Part shown: one piece after another, positions 42,892 through 51,727 of the stretch
Layout: every line of letters starts with the position of its first letter
Numbering within the stretch: position 1 is the first letter of the stretch
DNA from: Trebonia sp963734665
GTDB lineage: Bacteria > Actinomycetota > Actinomycetes > Streptosporangiales > Streptosporangiaceae
DNA: 64,000 bases
NCBI GenBank assembly: GCA_963734665.1
Contig: CAVTIR010000016.1
Location: 1 to 64,000, forward strand
Direction: 5' to 3'
Program-made: the position numbers and the translations under genes
Notes under the pieces: model-generated
Database searches by the model: none
Seen by the model: the letters and a program-made list of their open reading frames with translations, nothing else
What the model was told of the DNA's origin: nothing

Positions 42892-45480
42892 GTGACGTGG
42901 AATCCTGACGAACTGCTGGCCCGGGCGCTGTCCAAACCATCGGAAGCGCTTTCTGATGCCCGTCACGCACTGGCGCAGCATCCCCCGCCGGCCGAGGCTG
43001 CGGTTGCCCATCAGGTGATCGGCGTGGTTCTCCGGCACTTTGGTGACATCGATGAAGCCATTGACGAATTGCGGAAAGCACGCCGGCTGGCGTGCAAGGC
43101 GGGAGATCTCGCCCGAGAGGCCGACGTCCTCGCGAGCCTGAGCGTGGCCTTGCTCCTGGCCGGGCAGACAAAGCGCAGCCTTGTCCTGCTCAACGAGGTG
43201 CTGCGTAGCAGCCGCGGCGTGCCCGCCGGGCGACTCTTGATTCGCAGGTGCTACGCGTTCTGGGTCCTGGGCCGTCATGCCGAGGCGCTGCGGGACGCCC
43301 AGGCCGCCGTCGACCTGCTTTGCGGTGCGGGCGACCTGGTATGGGAAGCGCGCGCCCTGCATCACCGGGCAACGGTTTACGCGGCCCTGGGCAGAACCGA
43401 TCGGGCCGACCGGGACTACGCAGACGCGGAAGCCCTGTTTGCCAGCTGTGGCCAGGATCTGGAGTATGCGAACGCGTGCGAGGAGCGCGCTGCAGCGGCG
43501 CACGCCAGCGGCGACCTGCCCACGGCACTCGCCCACCTTGAGCATGCCAAGCAACTGTTCGAGCAACTGGGTGTCTTCGAGCCTGAGGTGACCGTCAACA
43601 AATGCACGGTACTGCTCGCCGCCGGGCTGGCGAGCGACGCGCTGCGCGAGGCCGAGGTGGCGGTCGCCACGATCGAGCAGGACGGCGGCTCGGCGGCCCG
43701 GCGCGCTGAGCTGTTGTACTCCTGCGCCCTGGCGGCGACCGCCGCAGGAGACCTTGACGTCGCGCAGCGCCGCAGCGCCGAAGCCCTGCGGCTGTTCCGC
43801 CGCCAGCAGCGCCCGTGGTGGGCGGAACAAGCCGAACTGGTCCTCCTGCTGTGCCGGTCCGCGAGCGGTGATGACTCGCCATCCCTGCTGCGAGCGGCCA
43901 GGAAGGTAGCGGCGCGACTGGATGAGCTCGACGCGACACGAGCCGTGGACGCTCACCTGCTCACCGGCCGCCTGGCGATTGCTCACGGCCGGCGCCAGGA
44001 GGCCGGCCGCCACCTGCGGACCGCCGCGGCTGCCCGGAACCGGGGTGTACCGCGCACCCGTTGCGCGGGCTGGCTCGCTCAAGCGATCTGGTGCTCGGCA
44101 GAGGGGCGCTGGCAGGGAATGCTGGCGGCCTGCGACCGCGGCTTGACGCTGCTCGACCTGCACCTGCGGACGCTCGGTGCCACCGAGCTGCGCACACTGG
44201 CCACCGCGCAGGGCGCCGAGCTGGCGGGAATGGCATTGCGATACGCGACAGCTCGCGAGGATCCCCGGCTCTTCCTTCGCTGGAGCGAGCGGCTGCGGGC
44301 CACGGCCGGCCGGATAACCCCGGTACGCCCGCTCGGCGACAGCGCACTCGTTGCCGACCTGGCGGCACTGCGGAATGTCGTCACCCGTATCGAAAGCACA
44401 CCAGACCGCCGCGGCACGGCCCCCGCGCTGCTGCGCGAACGCCATAGGCTCGAGGCCGCCGTGCGCCAGCGAGCGCTGCACGCGCCGGCGGCGGCCGCCA
44501 CCGCTGCCGAGCCCTTCGCCGTGGCCGATCTGCTTGGAGAGCTGGGCGACAGTGACCTCATCCAGCTGACCGACCTCGACGGGCAACTGCACGCTGTCGT
44601 GGCCGCCGGGCGACGGGTACGCCTGATGCGCGTGGGACCGACTGCCGAGGCTACCCACACCCTGTCCCACGCGCTGTTCGCGCTCAGGCGCGAAGGATCC
44701 CGTCGCGGGACCGAGAGGCTCGACATGGACAAGATCGGCGGGCGGCTTGAGGTGAAGTTGCTTGGGGAATCGGTACGGCTGCTGCGCGGCGGGCCTGTCG
44801 TCATGGTCCCGCCTGGGAAACTGCACGCGGTCCCGTGGGGACTGCTGCCCTGCCTCCGGGAGCGAGCGACCATGGTCGCGCCGTCGGCTTCCGCATGGCT
44901 GCGAGCGTGCCGGGCCGCCCGGCCGGCTGAGCGGAAGGTCGTCCTGGTCGGTGGCCCGAGGTTGTCCACAGGCGATGCGGAGGTGCTGCGCCTGGCCGCG
45001 CAGTATCCAGACGCGATCGTCCTCACGGGCGACGATGCCGTGACGGAGCGGGTCATGGCCGCCATCGACGGAGCGTGGCTGGTCCACGTCGCGGCGCATG
45101 GCACGTTCCGGGCTGACAGCCCGCTGTTCTCGGCGATCGAGCTCGCGGACGGCCCCTTGACGGTGTACGACCTGGAACGGCTGCAGCGAGCCCCCTATCA
45201 GGTCGTCCTGTCCAGCTGTAACTCTGCTCTCGGCGTACCGGTCGGTGCCGATGAGCTCCTGGGACTGGTCAGCGCCCTGATCTCGCTGGGCTCCGCGGGT
45301 GTGGTCGCCAGCGTCGTCCCGGTCAGCGACCCGGCGACCATTCCCCTGATGCTCGCCCTCCATCAGCATCTGCGCAGCGGTGCCGAGCTCGCCAAGGCCC
45401 TTACGCTTGCCCGGCACGCGGCCGGGCCTGGCTTCGCCGCCTGTTCGACGGCGCACTCCTTCATCGCGCTCGGCGCGTGA
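42892..45480 (+). CDS. TPR-CHAT protein (caspase-like protease)
   Basis: 862 residues from GTG 42892 (AGGGGG site 5 nt upstream). Residues ~1-420 are a series of helical TPR-like repeats (A-A-G-shaped Ala/Leu-rich pairs such as ALRDAQAAVDLL and ALAHLEHAKQLFEQLG). The C-terminal ~200 residues form a CHAT domain with the catalytic His H736 in VHVAAHG and Cys C776 in LSSCNSALG, so it may be an active cysteine protease of the caspase clan. The order TPR then CHAT matches Csx29 of type III-E CRISPR in outline. It is divergent from the S8 peptidase gene and convergent with a sigma factor gene pair. Confidence 0.92.
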   Translation: MTWNPDELLARALSKPSEALSDARHALAQHPPPAEAAVAHQVIGVVLRHFGDIDEAIDELRKARRLACKAGDLAREADVLASLSVALLLAGQTKRSLVLLNEVLRSSRGVPAGRLLIRRCYAFWVLGRHAEALRDAQAAVDLLCGAGDLVWEARALHHRATVYAALGRTDRADRDYADAEALFASCGQDLEYANACEERAAAAHASGDLPTALAHLEHAKQLFEQLGVFEPEVTVNKCTVLLAAGLASDALREAEVAVATIEQDGGSAARRAELLYSCALAATAAGDLDVAQRRSAEALRLFRRQQRPWWAEQAELVLLLCRSASGDDSPSLLRAARKVAARLDELDATRAVDAHLLTGRLAIAHGRRQEAGRHLRTAAAARNRGVPRTRCAGWLAQAIWCSAEGRWQGMLAACDRGLTLLDLHLRTLGATELRTLATAQGAELAGMALRYATAREDPRLFLRWSERLRATAGRITPVRPLGDSALVADLAALRNVVTRIESTPDRRGTAPALLRERHRLEAAVRQRALHAPAAAATAAEPFAVADLLGELGDSDLIQLTDLDGQLHAVVAAGRRVRLMRVGPTAEATHTLSHALFALRREGSRRGTERLDMDKIGGRLEVKLLGESVRLLRGGPVVMVPPGKLHAVPWGLLPCLRERATMVAPSASAWLRACRAARPAERKVVLVGGPRLSTGDAEVLRLAAQYPDAIVLTGDDAVTERVMAAIDGAWLVHVAAHGTFRADSPLFSAIELADGPLTVYDLERLQRAPYQVVLSSCNSALGVPVGADELLGLVSALISLGSAGVVASVVPVSDPATIPLMLALHQHLRSGAELAKALTLARHAAGPGFAACSTAHSFIALGA

Positions 45481-45503
45481 GCCTGAGCGCACGCTGCCTG
45501 GGA

Positions 45504-45971
45504 TCACAGACACATCCAGTCCGTGACTAGACGGGCCACCGTGGTGTCACAGCGCAGCCGGACGGTGCCGCGCGGCACGTTCGGGAGGACGAAGAAGCCC
45601 ACGTCATCGGCTTCCACGTGGAATGTCAGCCCGTCAGCGGTTTCTACCCGGATCTCCCCGGCACTCGGCGGGACGATCTGCCCGACGACCTGGTTGGGCG
45701 TTACCTCAAGCTCCAGCGAGAGCGGCGCCGCCGTGAACGTCAGAACCCGCGGATCATCTGGGCCAGCGCGCCGCTCCGTGACTCGCTCCAGCGACGAGTC
45801 GAAGCTCAGCGAGGCCCGGAGCAGATCGCGGTCGACGCTGCGCCAGGCATAGGCGCCCTTGCCGTACTCCGCGATGGCGTCGGCCAGCGGCCCGGTTTCG
45901 CGAACGGCTTCAGAAAGGTCATCAAAGAACCGCTGATCGTCGTCCCAGCTGTGCTGCATCATGGTCGTCAC
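45504..45971 (-). CDS. 155-residue protein coupled to an ECF sigma factor
   Basis: 155 residues from GTG 45971, which overlaps the sigma factor stop (GTGA); ATG 45962 is possible. The N-terminal ~45 residues are acidic and helical (DDDQRFFDDLSEAVRETG). A C-terminal beta-rich part (~70-150) has alternating hydrophobic strands (RVLTFTAAPLSLELEV, GFFVLPNVPRGTVRL). I do not recognise a domain, but its position after a sigma gene and before a TPR-CHAT gene suggests a sigma modulator, an anti-sigma factor or a protease substrate. No transmembrane helix is present. Confidence 0.7.
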   Translation of the reverse strand: MTTMMQHSWDDDQRFFDDLSEAVRETGPLADAIAEYGKGAYAWRSVDRDLLRASLSFDSSLERVTERRAGPDDPRVLTFTAAPLSLELEVTPNQVVGQIVPPSAGEIRVETADGLTFHVEADDVGFFVLPNVPRGTVRLRCDTTVARLVTDWMCL

Positions 45972-46606
45972 CTCTCGGCCGTTGGGTCCGGCTCGCGGCC
46001 TGCGACGCTATCGGGCCCCGCCGGCAGCGACGCGAAGTCGGACAGGTAATGGGTGACCGCGGCGGTCTGCCGCAACCGCGCCAGTGCCCGGCTCCGGGTA
46101 GGCCCGATGCCCCCGGGGGCGATCCCGGTGCGCTGGCTGATGGCTTCATAAGACAGCGGGGGGTCCACCATAAGCAGGACCAGTAGCTCGCGCTGCCGTG
46201 CCGGCAACTCGGCCAGCCCGGCAAGCAGCGCTTCATGTCGCTCGGCTCGCACCAGTCCCGCGTCCGGGTCTGTCTGTTCGGCCGGGGTGGCCAGCCAGGA
46301 TGGATCTTGGGGATCGAGCGGCATGACGCGCCGCTGATCGGAAACGCACCGCATGCATTCCCGCTTGCCGGTGGTGATGATCCACATAGGCAGTGCCCGC
46401 GGTTCGCGCAGGGAGCCAAGGTGCTCGACCAAGCGCAGCCACACGGTCTGCGCGACATCCTGAGCCTCCGCGGTGGTGAGCCGGAAACGGCGGATCACCA
46501 CCGCGAGGAGCGGCGTGTAGCGACCCACGATCTCATGCCACGCCCGCTCGTCCCCGTGGGCGGCCGCGTCCACCAGCCACGTGACCGGGTAATCACCGTC
46601 GTCCAT
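45968..46606 (-). CDS. ECF-type RNA polymerase sigma factor
   Basis: 212 residues. A region 2 signature lies near residues 12-75 (WHEIVGRYTPLL, TTAEAQDVAQTVWLRLVEHL). A region 4 HTH covers about 130-185 (LPARQRELLVLLMVDPPLSYEAISQRTGIAPG). An odd short C-terminal tail rich in Pro and Glu follows. No anti-sigma TM protein is encoded nearby; the coupled 155-aa protein may fill that role. A GAGGAG ribosome site precedes ATG 46606. Two tandem 11-bp repeats lie about 34-55 bp upstream, in the region where a promoter should be. Confidence 0.9.
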   Translation of the reverse strand: MDDGDYPVTWLVDAAAHGDERAWHEIVGRYTPLLAVVIRRFRLTTAEAQDVAQTVWLRLVEHLGSLREPRALPMWIITTGKRECMRCVSDQRRVMPLDPQDPSWLATPAEQTDPDAGLVRAERHEALLAGLAELPARQRELLVLLMVDPPLSYEAISQRTGIAPGGIGPTRSRALARLRQTAAVTHYLSDFASLPAGPDSVAGREPDPTAER

Positions 46607-46639
46607 GTCGGCTCCTCGGCGGGGAAGCTTCGCGAGGGG

Positions 46640-46661
46640 ATCCCTCTAACATCCCTCTAAC
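46640..46661 (-). repeat. Tandem 11-bp repeat upstream of the sigma factor
   Basis: Two exact adjacent copies of an 11-mer (minus strand GTTAGAGGGAT) at 46640-46650 and 46651-46661. They lie 34 bp from the sigma factor start. Position suggests an operator or a promoter element; this is inference. Confidence 0.5.
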
Positions 46662-46874
46662 CTCCCGGAGCGGCGACCGGGCCGCCGGATACGTCAATCG
46701 GCCGGGAATTCCTATCGGCACTGCTCGTATCTGAGCCCTGCATCGCTCCTCAGTCAAGGTGACAGCAAGCCGCGGGCCGCCCGGTCAGGCCGCTGCTGAC
46801 GGCTCAGCGGAGATGCAGATGACTGAGGGCGGCCGCCAGCGCTACTGGCGTTCCCGGCTCGAGATATGGCGCGA

Positions 46875-46880
46875 TACCGT
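46875..46880 (+). promoter_or_regulatory. Candidate -10 box of a leaderless transcript
   Basis: TACCGT is followed by six bases (TAGCCC) and then GTG at 46887. No ribosome site precedes the GTG. No clear -35 is seen. Confidence 0.4.
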
Positions 46881-46886
46881 TAGCCC

Positions 46887-47762
46887 GTGACTAACCCGAG
46901 TTCGGTCGTCGAGGTCCGCGGGCTGCGCATGGCGTACGGCAGCGTGGTCGTGCTCGAGGACATCGACCTGACCGTCGCCGCGGGCGAGATCGTCGCACTC
47001 ACCGGGGTCAACGGCGTCGGCAAGTCGACGCTGCTGTCCTGCCTCGCGGGCTTCCGCCGCCAGGCCGAGGGCACGGTGTCTGTGCTCGGCGGGCCGCCGC
47101 GTGACGACGCCGCGTTCTGGCGAGCGGTCGCGATCGTCGCCGATCAGCCGACCTGGTATCCGGGCCTGTCCGTCCGCGAGCTTCTCGAGCTGGTCCGGAT
47201 GACCCACCAGCCGCTGCGCGGCTGGTGCCTTCCCGCCGACGAGCTCGTCGAGATCTTCGGGCTGTCCGCGCGGGCGGACGCCAGCCCGCTGAGCCTGTCC
47301 TCCGGGCAGCGGCAGCGCCTGTCGCTCGCGGCGGCGCTCGCCCGGCCGAGCAGGCTGCTGCTGCTCGACGAGCCTGAACAGTCGCTCGACGCGGGCTTCC
47401 GGCAGGAGCTGGCCACGTTGCTCCATGACGAGTACGCGGCCAACGGCGGCACGGTCGTGATGGCGACGCACGATCACGACTTCGCCGTGACCGCCGACGC
47501 GCGCATCGTCCCCCTCGCCGAGGGCCGGATCGCCGAAGAAATCGAAGAAGCCGAAGAACCGACGAAGCCGACGACAGAATCACCGCAGACGACGGCATCA
47601 CCGGACCCGTCTCATGACCGCCGAGCCGATGACCATCGCCGACGACGCAGAGGTCAGCGTCGTAGCCGTCCGGTCGTTCCTCGGCAAGCACCGCCGCCGG
47701 AGCTGGGTCGACTGGTACGTCGCAGGCTTCGTCCTGCTCATCGTGGCGATCTACGGCTCTAA
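46887..47762 (+). CDS. ABC transporter ATP-binding protein
   Basis: 291 residues. Walker A GVNGVGKST (~40-48), signature LSSGQRQRLSLA, Walker B LLLLDEPEQ and switch His in MATHDHD. The ATPase core ends near residue 225. The remaining frame is an Arg/Pro-rich continuation that overlaps the start of the next gene by 149 bp and reads as an out-of-frame copy of it, so a stop codon has probably been lost, or the real product is shorter. It is paired with the downstream membrane protein as an exporter. The substrate is unknown. Confidence 0.87.
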   Translation: MTNPSSVVEVRGLRMAYGSVVVLEDIDLTVAAGEIVALTGVNGVGKSTLLSCLAGFRRQAEGTVSVLGGPPRDDAAFWRAVAIVADQPTWYPGLSVRELLELVRMTHQPLRGWCLPADELVEIFGLSARADASPLSLSSGQRQRLSLAAALARPSRLLLLDEPEQSLDAGFRQELATLLHDEYAANGGTVVMATHDHDFAVTADARIVPLAEGRIAEEIEEAEEPTKPTTESPQTTASPDPSHDRRADDHRRRRRGQRRSRPVVPRQAPPPELGRLVRRRLRPAHRGDLRL

Positions 47763-49188
47763 CTTCCTCGTCAGCCCGCTGAGCCGGCTCACCAAGTCGG
47801 CGAGCCACGCAGCCGCGACCCACGCGGCGGCGACGCAGGCGGTCGCGGGGGCAGGCCTAGTGATCGGCGTCGGCATGGGACTCCTCCTGCTCGCCCAGGC
47901 GCTCGGCCCGCTGGCGCTCTCCCCCGCCGACGCCTCTTGGCTGCTGCTCACGCCGCTCCGCAGGCGCGCCATCCTGCGGCGCGCGGCGCTGACCGTCGCG
48001 GTGCTCGCCACGGTGGCCGGCGCGCTGCTCGGCGTGCTCGGCCTGGCGATGGCCGGCCCTTACCTCCGGCTTGCCGGGAGCGGGCTCCCCGGATCTTGGC
48101 TGTTCCTTTCCGCGGTCGCCGGCGCCGGGTGCTGCCTGGCCGCCGTCGCGGCCGAGGCGCTCGCCCAGCCGTGGAAGCGGCCGCGCTCCGTGATCCGCGC
48201 CGCATGCGTAGCGGTCGCCGTCGTCGCGATGGCGGGCGCGGTGGCAGGGGAACGCTTGTCCGCCGTAACCCGGGCGGTCACCGCCCTGTTCGGCAGGCTG
48301 TCCACGCCGGTCTTCGACGCGGCGGCACTGGTCGCGCTCGCCCTGGCTGCCATCGCCTGGCTGCTGTTGTGGCGGCGGCTAGCCTCCTTCCCCGCCAGCG
48401 TGCTGCGGGCCGACTCGGCGCGCTCCGGGCGGGCGCTGCTCGCCGCGCAATTCCTCAACTTCTCGCTCCTGTTCTGGATCGCCGAGGACAACCACTGGCG
48501 CGTCCGCCTGCTCCGCTCGAAGCCGTGGCCGAAACTGCCCCCGGCGCTAACCCTGGCCTGGGCGGACTGGCGACGGCTCGGCCGCAGGCCAGGGCCACTC
48601 GTCATCCTCGCGATGGCGGCCGTGATCCCGGCTCTGCTCGGGATAGCCATCACCGGCCGGACCCGCCCCGATCTCATCGCGGCGGCGCTCATCGCAGGCG
48701 CGCTCGCGGTCGGCTCGCAGGGGACAACCGCCACCAAGCGCGACCAAGACGATCCCGCGCTGCGCAGGCTGCTCGGCGTGGACGCCGGGCAGGCGCTCGT
48801 GGCCCGCGCGGTGCTGCCGTCCCTGCTGTCCGGTTGCTGGCTCGCTCTTTCGCTGACCGTGCTCTGCGCCGCCGGAGCGTTGAGCGGGTGGCTCTGGCCG
48901 CTACTCGGACTGATCGCGGGCCCCGGCGTGGCGGCGGGCGTCTTGCGGCTGGCCCGCACCGCGCGCATCAACCCGGCGGACCGGGGACCGGACACGCCGA
49001 TGGGCAACACCCCGCCCTGGCTGGTCTCGCGGGCGCTGAGCGTCATAGTCGCCGTGATCGGCGCCGCCCCGCTGGTCGGGGCGCTGCTCAAGGGGCAGGC
49101 GCACGCGACCACCGTCATCGACCAGTGCGCGGCGTCGGTGATCGTCCTGTGGGTTTACCTGATGATCGCCAGAAGCCTCTCCCGCTAG
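47614..49188 (+). CDS. DUF6297-type membrane subunit of an ABC exporter
   Basis: 524 residues from ATG 47614. It has about eight to eleven hydrophobic segments spread over the whole length, with a basic N-terminal stretch (LGKHRRRSWVDWYVAGFVLLIVAIY) preceding the first helix. The composition and the position after an ABC ATPase fit the DUF6297 family found with such ATPases in actinobacteria. It overlaps the ATPase gene by 149 bp. No other component is present, so the pair would form a two-gene ABC-2-like exporter. Confidence 0.78.
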   Translation: MTAEPMTIADDAEVSVVAVRSFLGKHRRRSWVDWYVAGFVLLIVAIYGSNFLVSPLSRLTKSASHAAATHAAATQAVAGAGLVIGVGMGLLLLAQALGPLALSPADASWLLLTPLRRRAILRRAALTVAVLATVAGALLGVLGLAMAGPYLRLAGSGLPGSWLFLSAVAGAGCCLAAVAAEALAQPWKRPRSVIRAACVAVAVVAMAGAVAGERLSAVTRAVTALFGRLSTPVFDAAALVALALAAIAWLLLWRRLASFPASVLRADSARSGRALLAAQFLNFSLLFWIAEDNHWRVRLLRSKPWPKLPPALTLAWADWRRLGRRPGPLVILAMAAVIPALLGIAITGRTRPDLIAAALIAGALAVGSQGTTATKRDQDDPALRRLLGVDAGQALVARAVLPSLLSGCWLALSLTVLCAAGALSGWLWPLLGLIAGPGVAAGVLRLARTARINPADRGPDTPMGNTPPWLVSRALSVIVAVIGAAPLVGALLKGQAHATTVIDQCAASVIVLWVYLMIARSLSR

Positions 49189-49310
49189 CCGCGCTTTCCA
49201 GCCGTGCTTTCCTATGGCCTGACTTCCGCGCCACCAGCCGGATCGGTTCCCGAGCGGCAATGATCCTGCTGAATGACAATTCAATTTGCCTTTGTTAAGG
49301 TCCCTAACAT

Positions 49311-50146
49311 ATGGCCATTTCGGACGCCGACGCTCCGGCGGGACAGCATGGGGAACCGGAGCGGGGGCGGCCGAGCCTGCCGCCACCGTCGGGGCCGCGG
49401 CCTGCTGCGGAGTCAATGCGGCGTCGTACGTGGCACCACTCCTCGTTCTGCTCATGCATAAGCCGGCATATGTGACCAGGGCGACCGACGGGACCACCGC
49501 TCGCAAGGGGCAGACCTTGGCTGATCTTCGTGCTGGCGCGCGGTACGCGCGGCGGCACGGGCCGATCGTGGTGTGCCTGTTCCTCGCCGCTGCGTCAGGG
49601 ATGCTGTTCAGCCTCAGCGTGTCGCTGCCGGTGCTCGCGACACGGGTGTTCCAGCTGGGCGGCGGCGGGTACGGGCTGATGATGTCGGCGTTCGGCGTCG
49701 GGGCACTGCCCGGCGCGCTGCTCGCCTCGGCGGGGCCGAGCCATCCGACGGGACGCCGGGTCGGCAGCCTCGCGGCCGTGACGGCGGCCGCGATTGCCGC
49801 CACCGCCCTCGCGCCCGCGGCCTGGCTCGCGTTTGCCGGGCTGGCCGTGACCGGCTGCATGTCGATCTGGTTCATCGCGGCGGCGAACACGTTCGTCCAG
49901 TTGGCCGCGGACCCTGGGATGCGCGGCCGGATGATGGGGCTGTGGACCATGGCACTGCCCGGCAGCGAGCCGGTGACCGGCCCGTCCGTCGGCTGGGTGA
50001 CCCAGTACGTTGGGGCGCGCGAGGGCTTCGGCCTGCCCGGCCTGGCGCTGGCAGTGGTCGCTTCTGTGGGCTGGCGGACTCTATCCAGCGGGCCTAAGAC
50101 CGCTATCCCGGTCGCCGATGTTATCCCGGTCACCAATGCCGAGTAA
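49311..50146 (+). pseudogene. MFS transporter gene with an internal deletion
   Basis: ATG 49311 opens an MFS-like N-terminus (MAISDADAPAGQHGEPERG) in one frame. From about 49400 the coherent protein continues in another frame, beginning CCGVNAASYVAPLLVL and running to 50146. This part has helices corresponding to the second half of a DHA3-type transporter, roughly 240 residues against about 410 in intact relatives. The first five or so helices are missing, so the gene looks collapsed by deletion. An intact MFS gene lies 1.6 kb downstream (51728). Confidence 0.75.
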
Positions 50147-50222
50147 GCAGAACAAAGGCGGGACGGACGTTGTTGTAGTGAATTCCTGCCTTTCCCCTGT
50201 TACTTCGTAGGAGGCTACACCG

Positions 50223-51164
50223 ATGACCGTTATCGGGAGTTCCGACCTTGACGTGTTCCCGCTCGGGCTTGGCGGCAACACGTTCGGGTGGACGTCAGAC
50301 AAGCAGACGTCGTTCGCCGTGCTCGACGCCTTCGTCGCGGGCGGCGGCAACCACATCGACACCGCCGACTCGTACTCGGCCTGGGTGCCTGGGAACGTTG
50401 GCGGCGAGTCGGAGACAATTCTCGGCGAGTGGACCCAGGCCCGCGCCAACCGGGAGTCGGTCGTCATCGCGACGAAGGTGAGCCGGCACCCGCAGTTCCG
50501 GGGCATGGCGCGGGCGAACGTGCTTGCCGGAGCCGACGCGTCGCTTTCCCGGCTGCAGACCGACTACATCGACCTCTACTACGTGCACTACGACGACCCC
50601 GACGTGCCGATCGCCGAAGCCGCCGGCGTCATGAGCGAGCTGCAGAAGGCCGGGAAGATCCGCTACGTCGGACTCTCCAACTTCACCGCGCCCCGGCTGC
50701 GCGAGTGGTTCACGGTCGCCGCAGCGGAGGGTTTCGCGCCGCCGGTGGCGCTCCAGCCGCACTACAACCTCGTAGAGCGCGCCTCGTATGAATCGTCGCT
50801 CGCGCCTGTCGTGGCCGAGTTCGGGCTTGGCGTGCTCCCCTACTACGCGCTCGCGAGCGGGTTCCTCGCTGGGAAGTACCGGGCAGCTTCTGATCAGGCG
50901 GGCGCGGCGCGGCAGCCGGGCGCTTCGCAGTACCTGACGACGCCAACCGGCCCGGCGGTGCTCGCGGCGCTCGACGCGATCGCCGCGGACCGCGGAGTCG
51001 AGCAAGCGACCGTGGCGCTTGCCTGGCTGCGGACCCGGCCTAACCTGGTCGCCCCGCTTGCCTCCGCCCGCACGGTGGACCAGCTTCCGGCGCTGCTCGC
51101 CTCGGCGACGCTGGACCTGACCGCCGATGAGGTCGAGGCCCTGGACAAGGCGTCGGCCGCGTAA
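50223..51164 (+). CDS. Aldo/keto reductase
   Basis: 313 residues. The catalytic tetrad can be placed: D46 and Y51 in HIDTADSYSAW, K85 in IATKVSRHP and H122 in YYVHYDDPD. LSNFTAPRL and the end region (LAWLRTRPNLVAPLASARTVDQL) hold the family's NADPH-binding residues. It reduces aldehydes or ketones with NADPH; the substrate is unknown. It starts at ATG 50223 behind GTAGGAGG. A strong 19-bp hairpin terminates it. Confidence 0.93.
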   Translation: MTVIGSSDLDVFPLGLGGNTFGWTSDKQTSFAVLDAFVAGGGNHIDTADSYSAWVPGNVGGESETILGEWTQARANRESVVIATKVSRHPQFRGMARANVLAGADASLSRLQTDYIDLYYVHYDDPDVPIAEAAGVMSELQKAGKIRYVGLSNFTAPRLREWFTVAAAEGFAPPVALQPHYNLVERASYESSLAPVVAEFGLGVLPYYALASGFLAGKYRAASDQAGAARQPGASQYLTTPTGPAVLAALDAIAADRGVEQATVALAWLRTRPNLVAPLASARTVDQLPALLASATLDLTADEVEALDKASAA

Positions 51165-51195
51165 CCGTCCACTGGCCCACGCCAAGCTGTGAAGG

Positions 51196-51239
51196 TGGCG
51201 GATAGTTGTCCACATCCAGGTGTGGACAACTATCCGCCA
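51196..51239 (+). terminator. Strong intrinsic terminator after the aldo/keto reductase
   Basis: Perfect 19-bp arms at 51196-51214 and 51221-51239 (TGGCGGATAGTTGTCCACA) with a 6-nt loop, followed by the T-rich TTCTTATTC. It is 31 nt beyond the stop codon. Confidence 0.9.
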
Positions 51240-51309
51240 TTCTTATTCTCGGCTGTTTACACGGTCACAGTGTCGAAGTAGTGGCGCTCATTCCGGCCCT
51301 TTGAGATCA

Positions 51310-51660
51310 TCACGTGCCTGTCTCGGGAGCCAGACCGCGCTCGTGGCGGATGGTGGTTCGGGCGAGGACGTCCACCCGGAGCGGCCGGGTTCCTGGCTGC
51401 ACTGAGGCGAACGCCTCGCTCACCGCATTGAGGATGGCGCCCGCGTGGGGCAGGAAGGTTCTGCCATCCTGGGTGAGCGCGGCACCGGCCGGCGTCCGTT
51501 TGAAGAGGACGGCGCCAAGCTCCGCCTCCAGGGCGGCGACCCGCTTCGAGACGGCCTGCTGGCTGATGCCAAGGCGGGCGGCGGCGAGTTGGAACTGGCC
51601 TTCCTCGGCGACAGTCACGAACGCCCTGACGGCTTCGATGTTCACAGTCTCGGTATACAA
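51310..51660 (-). pseudogene. Truncated LysR-family regulator
   Basis: 116 residues: an intact LysR winged HTH (about residues 6-65, VAEEGQFQLAAARLGISQQAVSKRVAAL), the linker helix, then ~40 residues up to PLRVDVLARTTIRHERGL. Normal LysR proteins are ~300 residues, so the effector-binding domain is gone. The frame ends at 51310 with no relict of that domain between 51310 and the terminator at 51239. It is divergent from the intact MFS gene and would have been its regulator. A DNA-binding-only fragment could still act, so loss of function is inferred. Confidence 0.75.
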
Positions 51661-51692
51661 CCAGTCGTTGTTTCAGGTCTCCCACTCGTTGT

Positions 51693-51721
51693 TTGATCCT
51701 GCGGAAAGCTACCGCTGTAAT
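51693..51721 (+). promoter_or_regulatory. Promoter of the MFS gene, leaderless
   Basis: A -35 box TTGATC (51693-51698), a 17-nt spacer and a -10 box TGTAAT (51716-51721). The GTG start codon at 51728 follows after exactly six bases, so transcription would begin on the start codon. It is the best-formed promoter that I found in the window. Confidence 0.6.
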
Positions 51722-51727
51722 TAGGCC

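Noticed and set aside
41450..46606. Type III-E CRISPR locus
   Set aside because: No cas effector gene, no array of repeats and spacers; only the TPR-CHAT and sigma similarity holds.
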